Source of the DNA: Actinomycetes bacterium
GTDB lineage: Bacteria > Actinomycetota > Acidimicrobiia > Acidimicrobiales > JAMCPL01
Assembly: GCA_021816935.1 (NCBI GenBank)
Contig: JAKAWR010000001.1
Location: forward strand, 186,001-250,000
Length of the DNA: 64,000 bases
Reading direction: 5' to 3'
Position numbers and translations under genes: made by a program. Under the pieces are notes generated by a model. That model was not told the DNA's origin. It searched no databases and saw only the letters and a program-made list of their open reading frames with translations. Positions 18,652 through 28,592 of the stretch are shown here, one piece after another (position 1 is the stretch's first letter; the number at the start of each line of letters is the position of its first letter).

Positions 18652-19719
18652 TCAGACTTCTGCCACACCCGCACTTTCGAAGGTGGCCATCTCGCAGAGA
18701 AGTCGTGCGGCCGCCCCCACGATCGGCACCGCCAACGCAGCGCCCGTTCCCTCGCCCAACCGCATCGACAGGTCCAGCAACGGCCTCAGCCCCAACGACC
18801 GCAATGCCGCACGCGCACCGGGTTCGACGGACAGGTGCCCGGCAATACAGTAACCCCCTGCCGCTGGGCAGATCGAGGCGGCCACAAGCGCCCCCGCGGC
18901 CGCGATCACCCCGTCGATCAGTACCGGAACTCGCCTCGACGCGGCGCCGATCACAAGACCCGCTATCCCGGCTATCTCCAGACCCCCGAGCTGTCCAAGC
19001 ACCGAGAGCCCATCACTTCGCACCATCCCCGCCGACGTCGCGCGCGACAACGCCTTTCGTACAACCTCTAGCTTCCGGGAGAACGTATCGTCATCAATCC
19101 CCGTGCCTCGCCCGGTCACCTCCGCCACGTCCGAACCGGTGAGCACCGCTATCACCGCTGCCGACGGCGTCGTGTTGCCTATGCCCATGTCCCCAGTAAC
19201 CAGCAGATCCGCGCCCCCACCGGTAAGCTCGTGAGCCACCGCGACGCCGGCGTCGAGGGCGACCGAGGCTTCCTCCCTGGACATTGCCTGCTCCCGTGCA
19301 ATGTTGCCCGTTCCGTTCCTGACTCGTGCCTTCACCACGTCGACCTCGCCCGGCAGGTCCGTAGCCATTCCGATGTCGACAACCTTCACCGAAGCACCGA
19401 CCGTCCGCGCTATCACGTTGATGGCCGCGCCACCTCTGGCAAAGTTCCGGACCATCTGACCCGTGACCTCCTGAGGCCAAGGCGAGACTCCCTCGGCAAG
19501 AACACCGTGATCCGACGCGAAAACCACCACCCACGGCGTTACAGGAACGGGCGGCGGGCACCGTCCAGCGATGGCCGACAGCTGGTTGCCGACTTCCTCG
19601 AGCATGCCCAGCGCTCCCGGCGGCTTCGTCAGGCTTAGCTGCCGCCTGGCCGCCTCAGCTCGTGCCTCCTCGTCGACGGGGACCACCTCACGGCCTGCCG
19701 ATTCGTACCTCTGCATCAC
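18652..19719 (-). CDS. cobT: Nicotinate-nucleotide--dimethylbenzimidazole phosphoribosyltransferase
   Basis: LTKPPGALGMLEEVGNQLSAI, FASDHGV, GDMGIGNTTPSAAV, and C-terminal LRPLLDLSMRLGEGTGAALAVPIVGAAARLL. Confidence 0.96.
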   Translation of the reverse strand: MMQRYESAGREVVPVDEEARAEAARRQLSLTKPPGALGMLEEVGNQLSAIAGRCPPPVPVTPWVVVFASDHGVLAEGVSPWPQEVTGQMVRNFARGGAAINVIARTVGASVKVVDIGMATDLPGEVDVVKARVRNGTGNIAREQAMSREEASVALDAGVAVAHELTGGGADLLVTGDMGIGNTTPSAAVIAVLTGSDVAEVTGRGTGIDDDTFSRKLEVVRKALSRATSAGMVRSDGLSVLGQLGGLEIAGIAGLVIGAASRRVPVLIDGVIAAAGALVAASICPAAGGYCIAGHLSVEPGARAALRSLGLRPLLDLSMRLGEGTGAALAVPIVGAAARLLCEMATFESAGVAEV

Positions 19720-21308
19720 TTTGCTCCTTTTCCAGCGGCAGCTTTACGCAGCACTGCCGACGCGTGGCCGTTCATTCCAGTCCCCTGCAACGCCGGCACC
19801 GCCGCCGTCTCTTCAAGACCGGTATCCGCTTGTGTCACGCTCCCCGTCACTCCGACCTGCCTACTACTGGCAGAATGCACCCTCCGCACCAAACTCATCC
19901 CTCCTGCAGCTACAGCGAAAACCGAGGCCGCCACAGCCATTGCAACCGGAAGGGACAGGCTTGACTGAGCGAAAATGCCTCGCGCCAGCGGGCCCGTGTA
20001 AAGTGGCGACGCGCTTGTCAGGATGCCCGCAAGGGATCCGGCCAGGAACCCGCTAATCGCCGGCCAGCCGACCCCCCTCGTCACGATCGAGGTCGAGACA
20101 TCCGGCGAGTAGATCACCGCAAGATCGGCTGTGGACGGCCTGCCGCTAGGCCACGCCCATGCGGCAACGAACACACCGGCCCACGCCGCAAGCCCGACGC
20201 CGAGGATCAAGATAAACGAGGTGAACGGAGTGAGAAAGTTTCTTGCAATGAACAATACGTATATAGATCCGGCAAGCATTATCGCAGCATCGATCAGTAC
20301 GCTCCTCGACCGGCGCATCCGCACGCGAAGGTTCAGCAGGTTCATGCCCGAAGAGTACAGCCCCAGGTCTGCCTGAACCACCATCCCAGCTGCCGCCGTC
20401 AGCAGGTACGGCACCGCCATCCAGCCTGGCAGCGCATGCCGGATGGCATCGACGGGATTAGGCGACGAAGCCAAGCTGGCATCCCTCGACCCTGCCAGTA
20501 CGCCTGCGAAAAGCAACAGGACCATCGGAACCGACGCACCCGCCACGCCGGCAAGAAACACCCGGCGCCTGCCCGCCACAGCGGTCGTATACCGGCTGTA
20601 ATCCGCTGCGGCATTCGACCAGCTGAGCCCCGTCGATGCCACCACAATCGACATAGCAGGAAGCACCGCCCCGAGGAACGAACCTCCCCTTGCCGTAGCG
20701 ACCTGATGCCACCCAGCGCCCCGAACAAGCTCGCCCGCCACCAGGCAGGTAAGTCCTCCCAGTATCCAGCTTCCCCACCGCTGCACTACCACGAGAGTCG
20801 CCTGGCCGAGAAGGCCGAAGGCTACCGACATGCCGCCTACCACCGCAAGCGACACCAGGCCGCTGGCAACTCCTCCCAGGTGCGCCACCATCTGAAGAAC
20901 GCCCATCACGGCCAAAGTTCCCGTGATGACGGCAAGCGTCTCCCAGCCGGCAAGCGATACCCAGCTCACGAAACCCGGCACCAGATTCCCGCGCAACCCG
21001 AAGACGCGGCGCGACAGCGTCATCATAGGAGCCCTGCCCAACAGCCCCGCCACCGACAGAACCCCCACGAGCGCAAACGACGCCACGGTGCCACCCACCA
21101 CCACCACCACCATCTCGAACAGGCTGAGCCGGAAGGTATAGACGATGCCGCCGATAATCACATCGAGCACCCCGACGTTCGCAGCAAACCAGACCCAGAA
21201 AAGGTCACGCGCCGTACCGCTGCACTGATCCTCGCCAAGCACATTGATGCCGTTCGTCTCCACCCGCCACGGTACGTTGGAACCCGGATCGTCGGGCAAT
21301 TCGTGCAT
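19716..21308 (-). CDS. NCS1-family (cytosine/purine/thiamine-type) permease, candidate B12-pathway transporter
   Basis: About 12 hydrophobic segments; GLRGNLVPGFVSWVSLAGWETLAVITGT and STGLSWSNAAADYSRY are CodB/NCS1-like. 3' end overlaps the cobT start (translational coupling). Start set at MHELPDD. Confidence 0.8.
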   Translation of the reverse strand: MHELPDDPGSNVPWRVETNGINVLGEDQCSGTARDLFWVWFAANVGVLDVIIGGIVYTFRLSLFEMVVVVVGGTVASFALVGVLSVAGLLGRAPMMTLSRRVFGLRGNLVPGFVSWVSLAGWETLAVITGTLAVMGVLQMVAHLGGVASGLVSLAVVGGMSVAFGLLGQATLVVVQRWGSWILGGLTCLVAGELVRGAGWHQVATARGGSFLGAVLPAMSIVVASTGLSWSNAAADYSRYTTAVAGRRRVFLAGVAGASVPMVLLLFAGVLAGSRDASLASSPNPVDAIRHALPGWMAVPYLLTAAAGMVVQADLGLYSSGMNLLNLRVRMRRSRSVLIDAAIMLAGSIYVLFIARNFLTPFTSFILILGVGLAAWAGVFVAAWAWPSGRPSTADLAVIYSPDVSTSIVTRGVGWPAISGFLAGSLAGILTSASPLYTGPLARGIFAQSSLSLPVAMAVAASVFAVAAGGMSLVRRVHSASSRQVGVTGSVTQADTGLEETAAVPALQGTGMNGHASAVLRKAAAGKGAK

Positions 21309-21329
21309 GAGAAGACCTCCGCTTCCTAG

Positions 21330-21600
21330 CGGTCGTTGCCACGACCGCCAACCAGGACAAGGCCGGTCTCCTGACTGAGGATCAACGCCCTCCATCGCCT
21401 TCCCGGCCAGCGCTCAGGCGCTCGGCCAGTGGCCAGCTGCGGCGAGGACGGTCAGTTCACCTGAGCCGGCCTGCCCGCAGGATGGGTGGCTACCCTTTCA
21501 CAGTGGCGGGTCCGTGCCGGATTCACACCGGCTTCCCGATTCTCCATTTCCGGCCCGGCTGCTGCTCGCGCGGGAAATGGCACCTTGTCGTTGTAACAGG
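21330..21600 (-). promoter_or_regulatory. Cobalamin (B12) riboswitch
   Basis: Minus strand: GGGAAGCCGGTGTGAATCCGGCACGGACCCGCCACTGTGA core (+ strand about 21490-21540), and B12-box-like CAGTCAGGAGACCGGCC (+ strand about 21355-21375), followed by a GCGGTCGT-GGCA-ACGACCGC hairpin before the permease start. Confidence 0.93.
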
Positions 21601-21605
21601 ATGGC

Positions 21606-21634
21606 ATTATACACTGCTCGCAACCCCTACGCAA
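21606..21634 (-). promoter_or_regulatory. Promoter driving the riboswitch (TTGCGT-N17-TATAAT)
   Basis: Minus-strand TATAAT at 21606-21611, 17-bp spacer, TTGCGT at 21629-21634. Confidence 0.65.
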
Positions 21635-21658
21635 CAGTTCGCCTCGCCCGCTGAGGCT

Positions 21659-22966
21659 CTACGGGAAGAGCCGGTTGGGACCCCTGTAGAGGAACGTAAC
21701 TTCACGCACGTTCGCCATCCCGAGAAGGATCATGAGCACCCTTGTGAGCCCAAGCCCGAAGCCGCCATGCGGCGGGCAGCCATAGCGGAAGAAGTCGAGG
21801 TAGTAGGCCAGGCCTTCCTCAGGAATCCCCTTTTCCCTCACTTGGCTCACCAGCTGCTCCGGACGGTGCTCCCGCTGCGCCCCCGTGGTGATCTCCAGGC
21901 CCTTCCACAGTAGGTCGAAGCTCTTTGTCAGTTCCGGGTTCCCAGCTTGGCGCATGTGATAGAACGGCCTTACAGACACGGGGTAGTCCGTTACGAACAC
22001 GAACTCGTGGCCGGCCGTCTCCTGTATATATGCCGCCAGCTGGCGCTCGCCTTCCGGATCGAGGTCGCCTGCCTCCCGGCGAACCTCGTAGCCGCGAGCT
22101 CTGATCGCCTGGAGCGCGTCTGCCAGGCTGATCCTCGGGAACGGGACTGTCGGTACCCGCACCTCCGTACCAAAGGTCTCCCGAATCCGCTCACCGAATA
22201 CCCCCGACACGTCGGCCAGCATGTTGGCGACGAGCCGCTCTTCGAACGCCATCACATCCTCGTGGGACTCAACCCACGAGATCTCGACGTCAACGCTCGT
22301 GAACTCCGTATCGTGGCGCGATGTAAATGAAGGGTTCGCCCGGAACACCGGACCTATCTCGAACACCCTTCCAAAGCCTGCCGCCATGGCCATCTGCTTG
22401 TAGAACTGGGGCGACTGGGCGAGGTACGCCGACGTATCGAAGTAGTCCACCCGGAACAACTCAGCACCCGACTCACTGGCGCCCGCCATCAGCTTGGGCG
22501 AATGCAGTTCGAGGAATCCATCCGCTTGCCACGTCCGCCGGAAGGACTGCTCCACCGCAGTCTGGATCTCGAAAATCAACCTGTTCTCCGGTCGACGTAG
22601 GTCCACGAAACGCCAGTCCAGCCGCGTATCCAGTGCCGACTCGGCGTTCAGGGGCAAGGCCGGCGCGGCGGATGAGAGCACCTCCAACGAAGCGAGACGG
22701 ACCTCCAAGCCTCCGAGCTTGACCCGATCGTTCAGCTCTACCGTGCCGATAGCCCGGACCGTGCTGTCAAGGGTCAATCCGGCGATCGTTTCCGCAATCC
22801 CGGCGCTCGCATCCCGGTCGTTGACAAGCTGGACTTTACCGGACTCGTCACGCAGGACGATGAACTGCACCGCCTTCTGGTCCCGGACGACATCTACCCA
22901 GCCGTACAGCGTCACCTCCTTGCCGGCTGCACCGGCAAGCGTAGACACCATCGTACGTTGGTCCAT
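21659..22966 (-). CDS. aspS: Archaeal-type (probably non-discriminating) aspartyl-tRNA synthetase
   Basis: 435 aa, lacking the GAD insertion expected of bacterial AspRS. Motif 2 FEIGPVFRANPSFTSRHDTEFTSVDVEISW and motif 3 HGGFGLGLTRVLMILLG are archaeal-genre. Confidence 0.85.
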   Translation of the reverse strand: MDQRTMVSTLAGAAGKEVTLYGWVDVVRDQKAVQFIVLRDESGKVQLVNDRDASAGIAETIAGLTLDSTVRAIGTVELNDRVKLGGLEVRLASLEVLSSAAPALPLNAESALDTRLDWRFVDLRRPENRLIFEIQTAVEQSFRRTWQADGFLELHSPKLMAGASESGAELFRVDYFDTSAYLAQSPQFYKQMAMAAGFGRVFEIGPVFRANPSFTSRHDTEFTSVDVEISWVESHEDVMAFEERLVANMLADVSGVFGERIRETFGTEVRVPTVPFPRISLADALQAIRARGYEVRREAGDLDPEGERQLAAYIQETAGHEFVFVTDYPVSVRPFYHMRQAGNPELTKSFDLLWKGLEITTGAQREHRPEQLVSQVREKGIPEEGLAYYLDFFRYGCPPHGGFGLGLTRVLMILLGMANVREVTFLYRGPNRLFP

Positions 22967-22988
22967 AATCGACTCCTCTCCCGCCGAA

Positions 22989-24323
22989 TCAGCTATCAGC
23001 CGGACCGGCGTCCCGACCCACCGGGGCCCGGACGAGCCGCCCGATGGCAGCCACCATCTCGCCTCGGGGTACCGTCACCTGCTCCCCCTGGCCCCGCAGC
23101 GGCTTGACCGTAACCGTCCCATCGTCCAACTCCCTCCTGCCGATGATAAGCGCTGCTGCTGCCCCCAGTCCATCCGCAGTACGCAGCAGGCCCTTCAAGG
23201 ACCGCTCCTCGAATGAGCAATCCACTGAAAACCCTGCACGCCGGAGCTCGGAGGCCACAGTCAGCTGCGCGCTTCCCGCGGTCAGATCAGCCACGAAAAT
23301 CCGATCGCTCCCGCCACCCTCGCCAGCGCCCTTACCGGCATCCGACGCCAGCAGGAGCCGCTCTATTCCAATTCCGAAACCGATCGATGGGGCAGCGGGA
23401 CCCCCGAGTATCTCCGACAGGCCGTCATAACGGCCACCGCCTCCGATGGCGTCCTGAGCGGCATCGAGCGCAGGCGAGACGAACTCAAAGGTTGTCCGAG
23501 TGTAGTAGTCGAACCCTCTCACAAGCCGATGGTCGCGCTCGTAATTCACACCAAGTGCATCGAGCCCCGCCGTAACGAACGAGGCGTGTTCCCTGCACGC
23601 ATCACACAGTCCCGCCGCGAGGCGCGGGGCGTCCCCGGTGGATCGCCTGCAGCTCTCACGCTTGCAGTCGAGGACTCGCAGGGGCGCTTCCCGATAGGTC
23701 GCCGCATGATATTCGCACAGGGCATTCGCCCCCCCGATCTCCTCGCGAGCCTCAGCACTACCGGGCAGAGCAGCAAGATAGTTCCTCAGTTGCTCCTCGT
23801 AGTCAGGCCTGCAGTCGCGACAGCCCATCGAGTTCAGGAGGAGCCGCGTGCCAGTGATACCCAGACCCTCGACGAAGCGAACTGCGCACTCGATCACCTC
23901 GACATCTACGGCAGGCGATGACGAGCCGATCACCTCCACGCCGAGCTGATGGTGCTGCCGGTAGCGACCCGCCTGCGGTCGCTCGTAGCGAAAGGCCGGC
24001 GTTACGTACCATACCTTCCAGGGGACCGGTGGTCGGTGCTGAATGAAGGAGCGAACAACAGGTGCCGTTCCCTCCGGACGGAGAGTGACCGACCGTCCGC
24101 CCCGATCCTGGAAGACGTACATCTCCTTGCCCACCACGTCGCTTTCCTCGCCTATCCCACGTGAAAAAAGGCGTGTCTCCTCGATAACCGGGGTGATGAG
24201 CAGCCTGAAGCCGTAACTGCGCACGTGTTGGGCGAACCCGGAGATCAGCCGTTCCCACCGCTCGGACTCAGGCCAAAGCACATCGTGCGTACCCGTCAGC
24301 GATCTGACTTCACCCTTGAGCAC
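22989..24323 (-). CDS. hisS: Histidyl-tRNA synthetase
   Basis: TLRPEGTAPVVRSF, RYERPQAGRYRQHHQLGVEVIG, GGGRYDGL, GFGIGIERLLL. Confidence 0.95.
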   Translation of the reverse strand: MLKGEVRSLTGTHDVLWPESERWERLISGFAQHVRSYGFRLLITPVIEETRLFSRGIGEESDVVGKEMYVFQDRGGRSVTLRPEGTAPVVRSFIQHRPPVPWKVWYVTPAFRYERPQAGRYRQHHQLGVEVIGSSSPAVDVEVIECAVRFVEGLGITGTRLLLNSMGCRDCRPDYEEQLRNYLAALPGSAEAREEIGGANALCEYHAATYREAPLRVLDCKRESCRRSTGDAPRLAAGLCDACREHASFVTAGLDALGVNYERDHRLVRGFDYYTRTTFEFVSPALDAAQDAIGGGGRYDGLSEILGGPAAPSIGFGIGIERLLLASDAGKGAGEGGGSDRIFVADLTAGSAQLTVASELRRAGFSVDCSFEERSLKGLLRTADGLGAAAALIIGRRELDDGTVTVKPLRGQGEQVTVPRGEMVAAIGRLVRAPVGRDAGPADS

Positions 24324-24331
24324 CGCAGGCC

Positions 24332-26665
24332 TCAGCGGGGGGTCCGCGGCGTCTTTGCTCCGGCTGATCTCGGCCCACCCATCGAACGAAACCCGTCGCC
24401 ACCCAATCGACCGTTCCGGCGCGGCGCCTGCGACCGCCCCGGAATCAGGCGGTAGGCATCCATCACACCGTCGAGACGCTCCAGGGCAGCGAGAACCAGG
24501 GGCAGCTGCCCCGGATCCCCCACCGAAATCTCGAAAACCATCCTGTGCATCCTATCAACGCCAGTCCCGGTTCTCGACGAGAGAATATCCGCGTGATGAT
24601 CGGACAGCACCTTCGCTACGTCTGCAAGAACGTGCTGACGCTCCCCCGCGACCACGGCAATACCTGCGACGAGAGCGCCACCCGATCCCGCACTCCATTC
24701 CACCTCCACGAGGCGCACCCTGTCGGCGTCACACAAAGCCCTTACGTTGGGACATTCGCTGCGGTGGACCGTCACACCACGCCCCCTCGTAATGAACCCG
24801 ACGACGGCGTCGCCCGGTAGCGGCGAGCAGCATCGAGCAGGATGAACGACCACGCCCCCCAGACCCTGGACGGACGCGCCCGTTTGGCCGGCAGCTTCCA
24901 CTCTTCGCGACGCTCTAGGCGTCTCGGCCAGCACGGAAGTCTCTTCCGCCTCGCCATCGCCCAGTACCGTTCGGGCAATGTAGCCCGCAACGGCCACCGC
25001 AGACTGGTGCCCAGCTCCTACCGCGGCGAACAGGCCGTCGACGGATCCCTGCCCGTAGTGCCGTACCGCTTCTTCGAGCGCCTTCGAAGACGTTGCCCGC
25101 TGCAGGGATACACCCTCACGCCGGAGAGCCTTCACAACGTGCTCCCTCCCCGCAACGATGCTGTCCTCTCGCAACTCGCGACTGAACCACTGCCGGATCT
25201 TGTTGCGTGCCCGGCTCGAGACGGCAAACCCGAGCCAGTCCCGCGACGGACCCGAAGTTCCCGCCTTGGACGTCACGATCTCAACGTGGTCCGCAGACTT
25301 GAGGCGCGTGTCCAACGGGACCAGCCGACCGTTCACTTTCGCGCCCACGCAGCGGTGACCCACATCGGTGTGGATAGTGTACGCAAAATCGATCGGGGTA
25401 GCGCCGGCGGGCAACTCGATCAGCTTCCCTTTGGGCGAGAAAACGAAAACCTGCTTTCTGGCCAGATCCAGTTTCAGGTCGTCCATGAACTCGATCGGGT
25501 CGTCGCTGCCCCCCTCGTAGTGATCGGCGATAAGGCCGCCCAGCCACTCCATCTCATCCTTACGCAGTGCCGCAGAGCCCTGACCTCTCTCTTTGTACTC
25601 CCAGTGCGCGGCAATTCCCTTCTCGGCGCGCTCGTGCATCTCAGCCGTCCGGATCTGGACCTCGACGTGTTTACCTTCGTGGCCCACGACCGCAGTATGG
25701 ATTGATTGGTACTTATTGGACTTAGGCGCGTTTACGTAGTCTTTGAACCGGCCGGCGACAGGTGTCCACTGCGAATGGATTGCCCCCAGTGCTGCCCAGC
25801 AATCCTTCTCGCTCTCGGTGATCACGCGAACGCCTACCAGGTCGTAGATCTCGCTGAACTCCTTGCTGCCACTTGCCATCTTCTCCGCGATCGACCACAG
25901 ATGCTTCGGCCTGCCCTCTACCTTGGCCGTAATTCCCTCTCGAGCCAGCACTTTCCCAAGAGCTTCAACCGCACGCCGCAACTGTTCGTCGCGCTCAGGT
26001 GTCCGAATTGCAACCATCCGGGCAATCTGGGCGTAGCGCTGCGGATCAAGCGTTGCGAACGACAAGTCCTCCAGCTGCCACTTGATCTCCTCGATCCCGA
26101 GTCTGTGGGCGAGCGGCGCGTAAATGTCCAACGTCTCCTGGGCCGTCCTCCGCTGGGTCGCCGGAGGCATAACAGCGATCGTACGAAGATTATGCAGGCG
26201 ATCTGCGAGCTTGATCACGAGCACTCTTGAGTTCTGGCCAATCGCGAAGAGCATTTTTCGAATCGTCGCGGCCTGCCGCTCAACTTCCGACGCAAACTGC
26301 AACCTGTCGATCTTTGTCAGTGAGTCAACCATGAATGCGACTTCACGCCCCACGGCATCCTCAACCGCCGATACGGTAACGTCCGTATCCTCCACGACGT
26401 CGTGCAGCAACGCAGCAGCAACAGCCGCCTCGCCGCCTCTCAAGCGTTCCACTGTCCGAGCAACCTCGACCGGATGAGAGATGAAGGGCTCCCCGGAACG
26501 CCGAAACTGGCCATCATGGGCCTTACACGCCAGCGCGTATGCCCTCTCGATCAGCGGATGCTTCGCGAGTCCATCGGAGAGCCCCGCTCCGTCGCCATAC
26601 TCCTGAAACGGCGCGCCAACGAGCAAAGCCGGCTCACCCTTCACGGCAACGGCCTTCCCGGACAT
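24332..26665 (-). CDS. relA: Bifunctional (p)ppGpp synthetase/hydrolase (RelA/SpoT, Rel)
   Basis: HD domain (HPVEVARTVERLRGGEAAVAAALLHDVVEDT), synthetase YQSIHTAVVGHEGKHVEVQIRT, TGS PKGKLIELPAGATPIDFAYTIHTDVGHRCVGAKVNGRLVPL, C-terminal ACT. Confidence 0.96.
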   Translation of the reverse strand: MSGKAVAVKGEPALLVGAPFQEYGDGAGLSDGLAKHPLIERAYALACKAHDGQFRRSGEPFISHPVEVARTVERLRGGEAAVAAALLHDVVEDTDVTVSAVEDAVGREVAFMVDSLTKIDRLQFASEVERQAATIRKMLFAIGQNSRVLVIKLADRLHNLRTIAVMPPATQRRTAQETLDIYAPLAHRLGIEEIKWQLEDLSFATLDPQRYAQIARMVAIRTPERDEQLRRAVEALGKVLAREGITAKVEGRPKHLWSIAEKMASGSKEFSEIYDLVGVRVITESEKDCWAALGAIHSQWTPVAGRFKDYVNAPKSNKYQSIHTAVVGHEGKHVEVQIRTAEMHERAEKGIAAHWEYKERGQGSAALRKDEMEWLGGLIADHYEGGSDDPIEFMDDLKLDLARKQVFVFSPKGKLIELPAGATPIDFAYTIHTDVGHRCVGAKVNGRLVPLDTRLKSADHVEIVTSKAGTSGPSRDWLGFAVSSRARNKIRQWFSRELREDSIVAGREHVVKALRREGVSLQRATSSKALEEAVRHYGQGSVDGLFAAVGAGHQSAVAVAGYIARTVLGDGEAEETSVLAETPRASRRVEAAGQTGASVQGLGGVVVHPARCCSPLPGDAVVGFITRGRGVTVHRSECPNVRALCDADRVRLVEVEWSAGSGGALVAGIAVVAGERQHVLADVAKVLSDHHADILSSRTGTGVDRMHRMVFEISVGDPGQLPLVLAALERLDGVMDAYRLIPGRSQAPRRNGRLGGDGFRSMGGPRSAGAKTPRTPR

Positions 26666-26933
26666 ATATCCAGTGTAGTGTCGGCCTAGTCATCCAGTAC
26701 CGCCCCGACGCCCCGCAGCGCTACCTGGCATCCCGGAGCGCCCGGAGTGCAAGCGATTAGCCGGGTACGTCTACCCCACGCGAGGCACCTCGCTCTCGCT
26801 GGCTACGGAAGAGCGTTTGGTTCCCGCGCGCGCCTACGTCGACCGTGTCAACCCGGTTGGCGACAGCTTTGCGGGGGCAATAGGTGCAGCGCCCGGCGTC
26901 CGGTTGGCCCTCACGCTGCACGCAGGCCACGTC

Positions 26934-28592
26934 TCAGCGCCGCTTCCCGCCCTTTCGCCGATTCCCTCCCGGGCGAGCCTGGGATCCGCTCCGAGACCCG
27001 CCGGCCGTGCCCGCTCCAGCTCCGGACCCCGACCTACCACCCAATCCCACTCCGGTATCGCCAGACGATCCATCCACAACGCCACTCTTCACGGCATCTG
27101 CGGCCTCCCTCCCGGATCTTTCGTCACCGCCGCCGCCTGTACCCCCCTCGCCCGCCGAGCTAAGCCTCGCTAGTTCGGCTTCCAACTCGGCAATCCGGGC
27201 ATCCTTCAGGCTTCCCGCGGCGCTCTCGTCTCCAGATGCACCCACCACGGGCAACGCGGTTCCCTTACGGGTAGCTCCGGGACGCATCGGCGCACCCGGC
27301 CGCAGGGGGGCACCACCGCGCCCGCCGGGCCCGACCCGCTGAGGTCGCCCGCCTGGCCGGCTGGCGCGTGGATCTCCGCCTCCAACCCCGGATGCACGAA
27401 GTAACGCCGCCTCCTTGGGTGTGAGTAGCGCAATCCGCTCGGCCCGCGCCTCAAGTCTCGCCCGGAGCGTCTGGTAGCGCTTCTCCCGCTCCTTCATGCC
27501 CGAGAGCAGCGGCGACGCAATGAAAATCGAAGAGTACGCTCCTGATGTCAGCCCGATCACGAGGGCAAGGCCAAAGTACTGCAGCGTCGTTGCTCCCAGA
27601 ATCTGTGCACCGATAACCAAGACCGACAGGACCGGCAGGATCGCCACGAGCGACGTGTTGATGGAGCGTGCAAGCACCTGGTTCATCGAGAGGTTAACGA
27701 CGCCCTCGTAGGTCATGCGCCCCTGAGCGCCCAGGCCCTTCGTGTTCTCTCCGACCCGGTCGAACACCACAACCGTATCGTAGAGCGAGTAACCAAGGAT
27801 AGTCAGAACTGCAATCACCGTGTCGGGCGTCACCTGGAAGCCGCTCAGGGAGTACACACCGATCACAACCAGCAGGTCATGTATCACCGCCGCAAGGGCT
27901 GCAATGGCCATCTTCCATTCGAACCTGAACGATATGTAGACCACGACAGCGATAAGGAAGGCCATGAGCGCGATGATCGCCTTCTGGCTTACCTGGCCTC
28001 CCCAGGTGGGACCCACATCCGTTCTGGAAACGCCGTTCACGGCCGAGACGTGCGCAAGCCGGGCGAGCGAATCGGTGACCGCAGTCTTGATCGCAGACTG
28101 CCTGGATTGCGGGAGCGCTAGAAGGTCAGCCTCCACCTGAACCGTCTTTCCTCCCAAGATCTCAACGGTCGCACCGTGGAGCCCCGCTGCCCGCACCGCG
28201 CTCTGTACTTCCGGAACCGTCTTTCCCGGAGCCGCAACCGTCCACGACGTGCCACCCCGGAAGTCGATACCGAAATTGAGACCTCTCACCCCGATAGACA
28301 CGAGCCCGGCAATGATGACAAGCAGCGAAGCCGTATACCAGACACGCCTGCGACCGACGAAGTCGAAATGCGTCTCGCCCCGATACAGCCGCCCGAAGGC
28401 ACCGCCGAGACCGGTGAGCAGCCCACCGCCGGTTGGGCGCCCGTCGTTGCCATCGCCGCCCTTGCCGTTGCCGTTGCGGGCCGCCACGTCCGGACCAGCA
28501 ACGCCACTGCCAACCCCCGCCTCCGGGGTTCCATCCGTCACCGCAGTCAGCCCTGCTCCTCCCGCATCGATCTCCTGCTCGCGAGCCGTCAT
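26934..28592 (-). CDS. secF: Protein translocase subunit SecF with long low-complexity basic C-terminal tail
   Basis: GIDFRGGTSW and LTILGYSLYDTVVVFDRVGEN motifs. Confidence 0.95.
   Translation of the reverse strand: MTAREQEIDAGGAGLTAVTDGTPEAGVGSGVAGPDVAARNGNGKGGDGNDGRPTGGGLLTGLGGAFGRLYRGETHFDFVGRRRVWYTASLLVIIAGLVSIGVRGLNFGIDFRGGTSWTVAAPGKTVPEVQSAVRAAGLHGATVEILGGKTVQVEADLLALPQSRQSAIKTAVTDSLARLAHVSAVNGVSRTDVGPTWGGQVSQKAIIALMAFLIAVVVYISFRFEWKMAIAALAAVIHDLLVVIGVYSLSGFQVTPDTVIAVLTILGYSLYDTVVVFDRVGENTKGLGAQGRMTYEGVVNLSMNQVLARSINTSLVAILPVLSVLVIGAQILGATTLQYFGLALVIGLTSGAYSSIFIASPLLSGMKEREKRYQTLRARLEARAERIALLTPKEAALLRASGVGGGDPRASRPGGRPQRVGPGGRGGAPLRPGAPMRPGATRKGTALPVVGASGDESAAGSLKDARIAELEAELARLSSAGEGGTGGGGDERSGREAADAVKSGVVDGSSGDTGVGLGGRSGSGAGAGTAGGSRSGSQARPGGNRRKGGKRR

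Noticed and set aside
21095-21115. (CCA)n tract in the permease gene
   Set aside because: Short; encodes a Val run in a TM helix. No evidence of variability or function.
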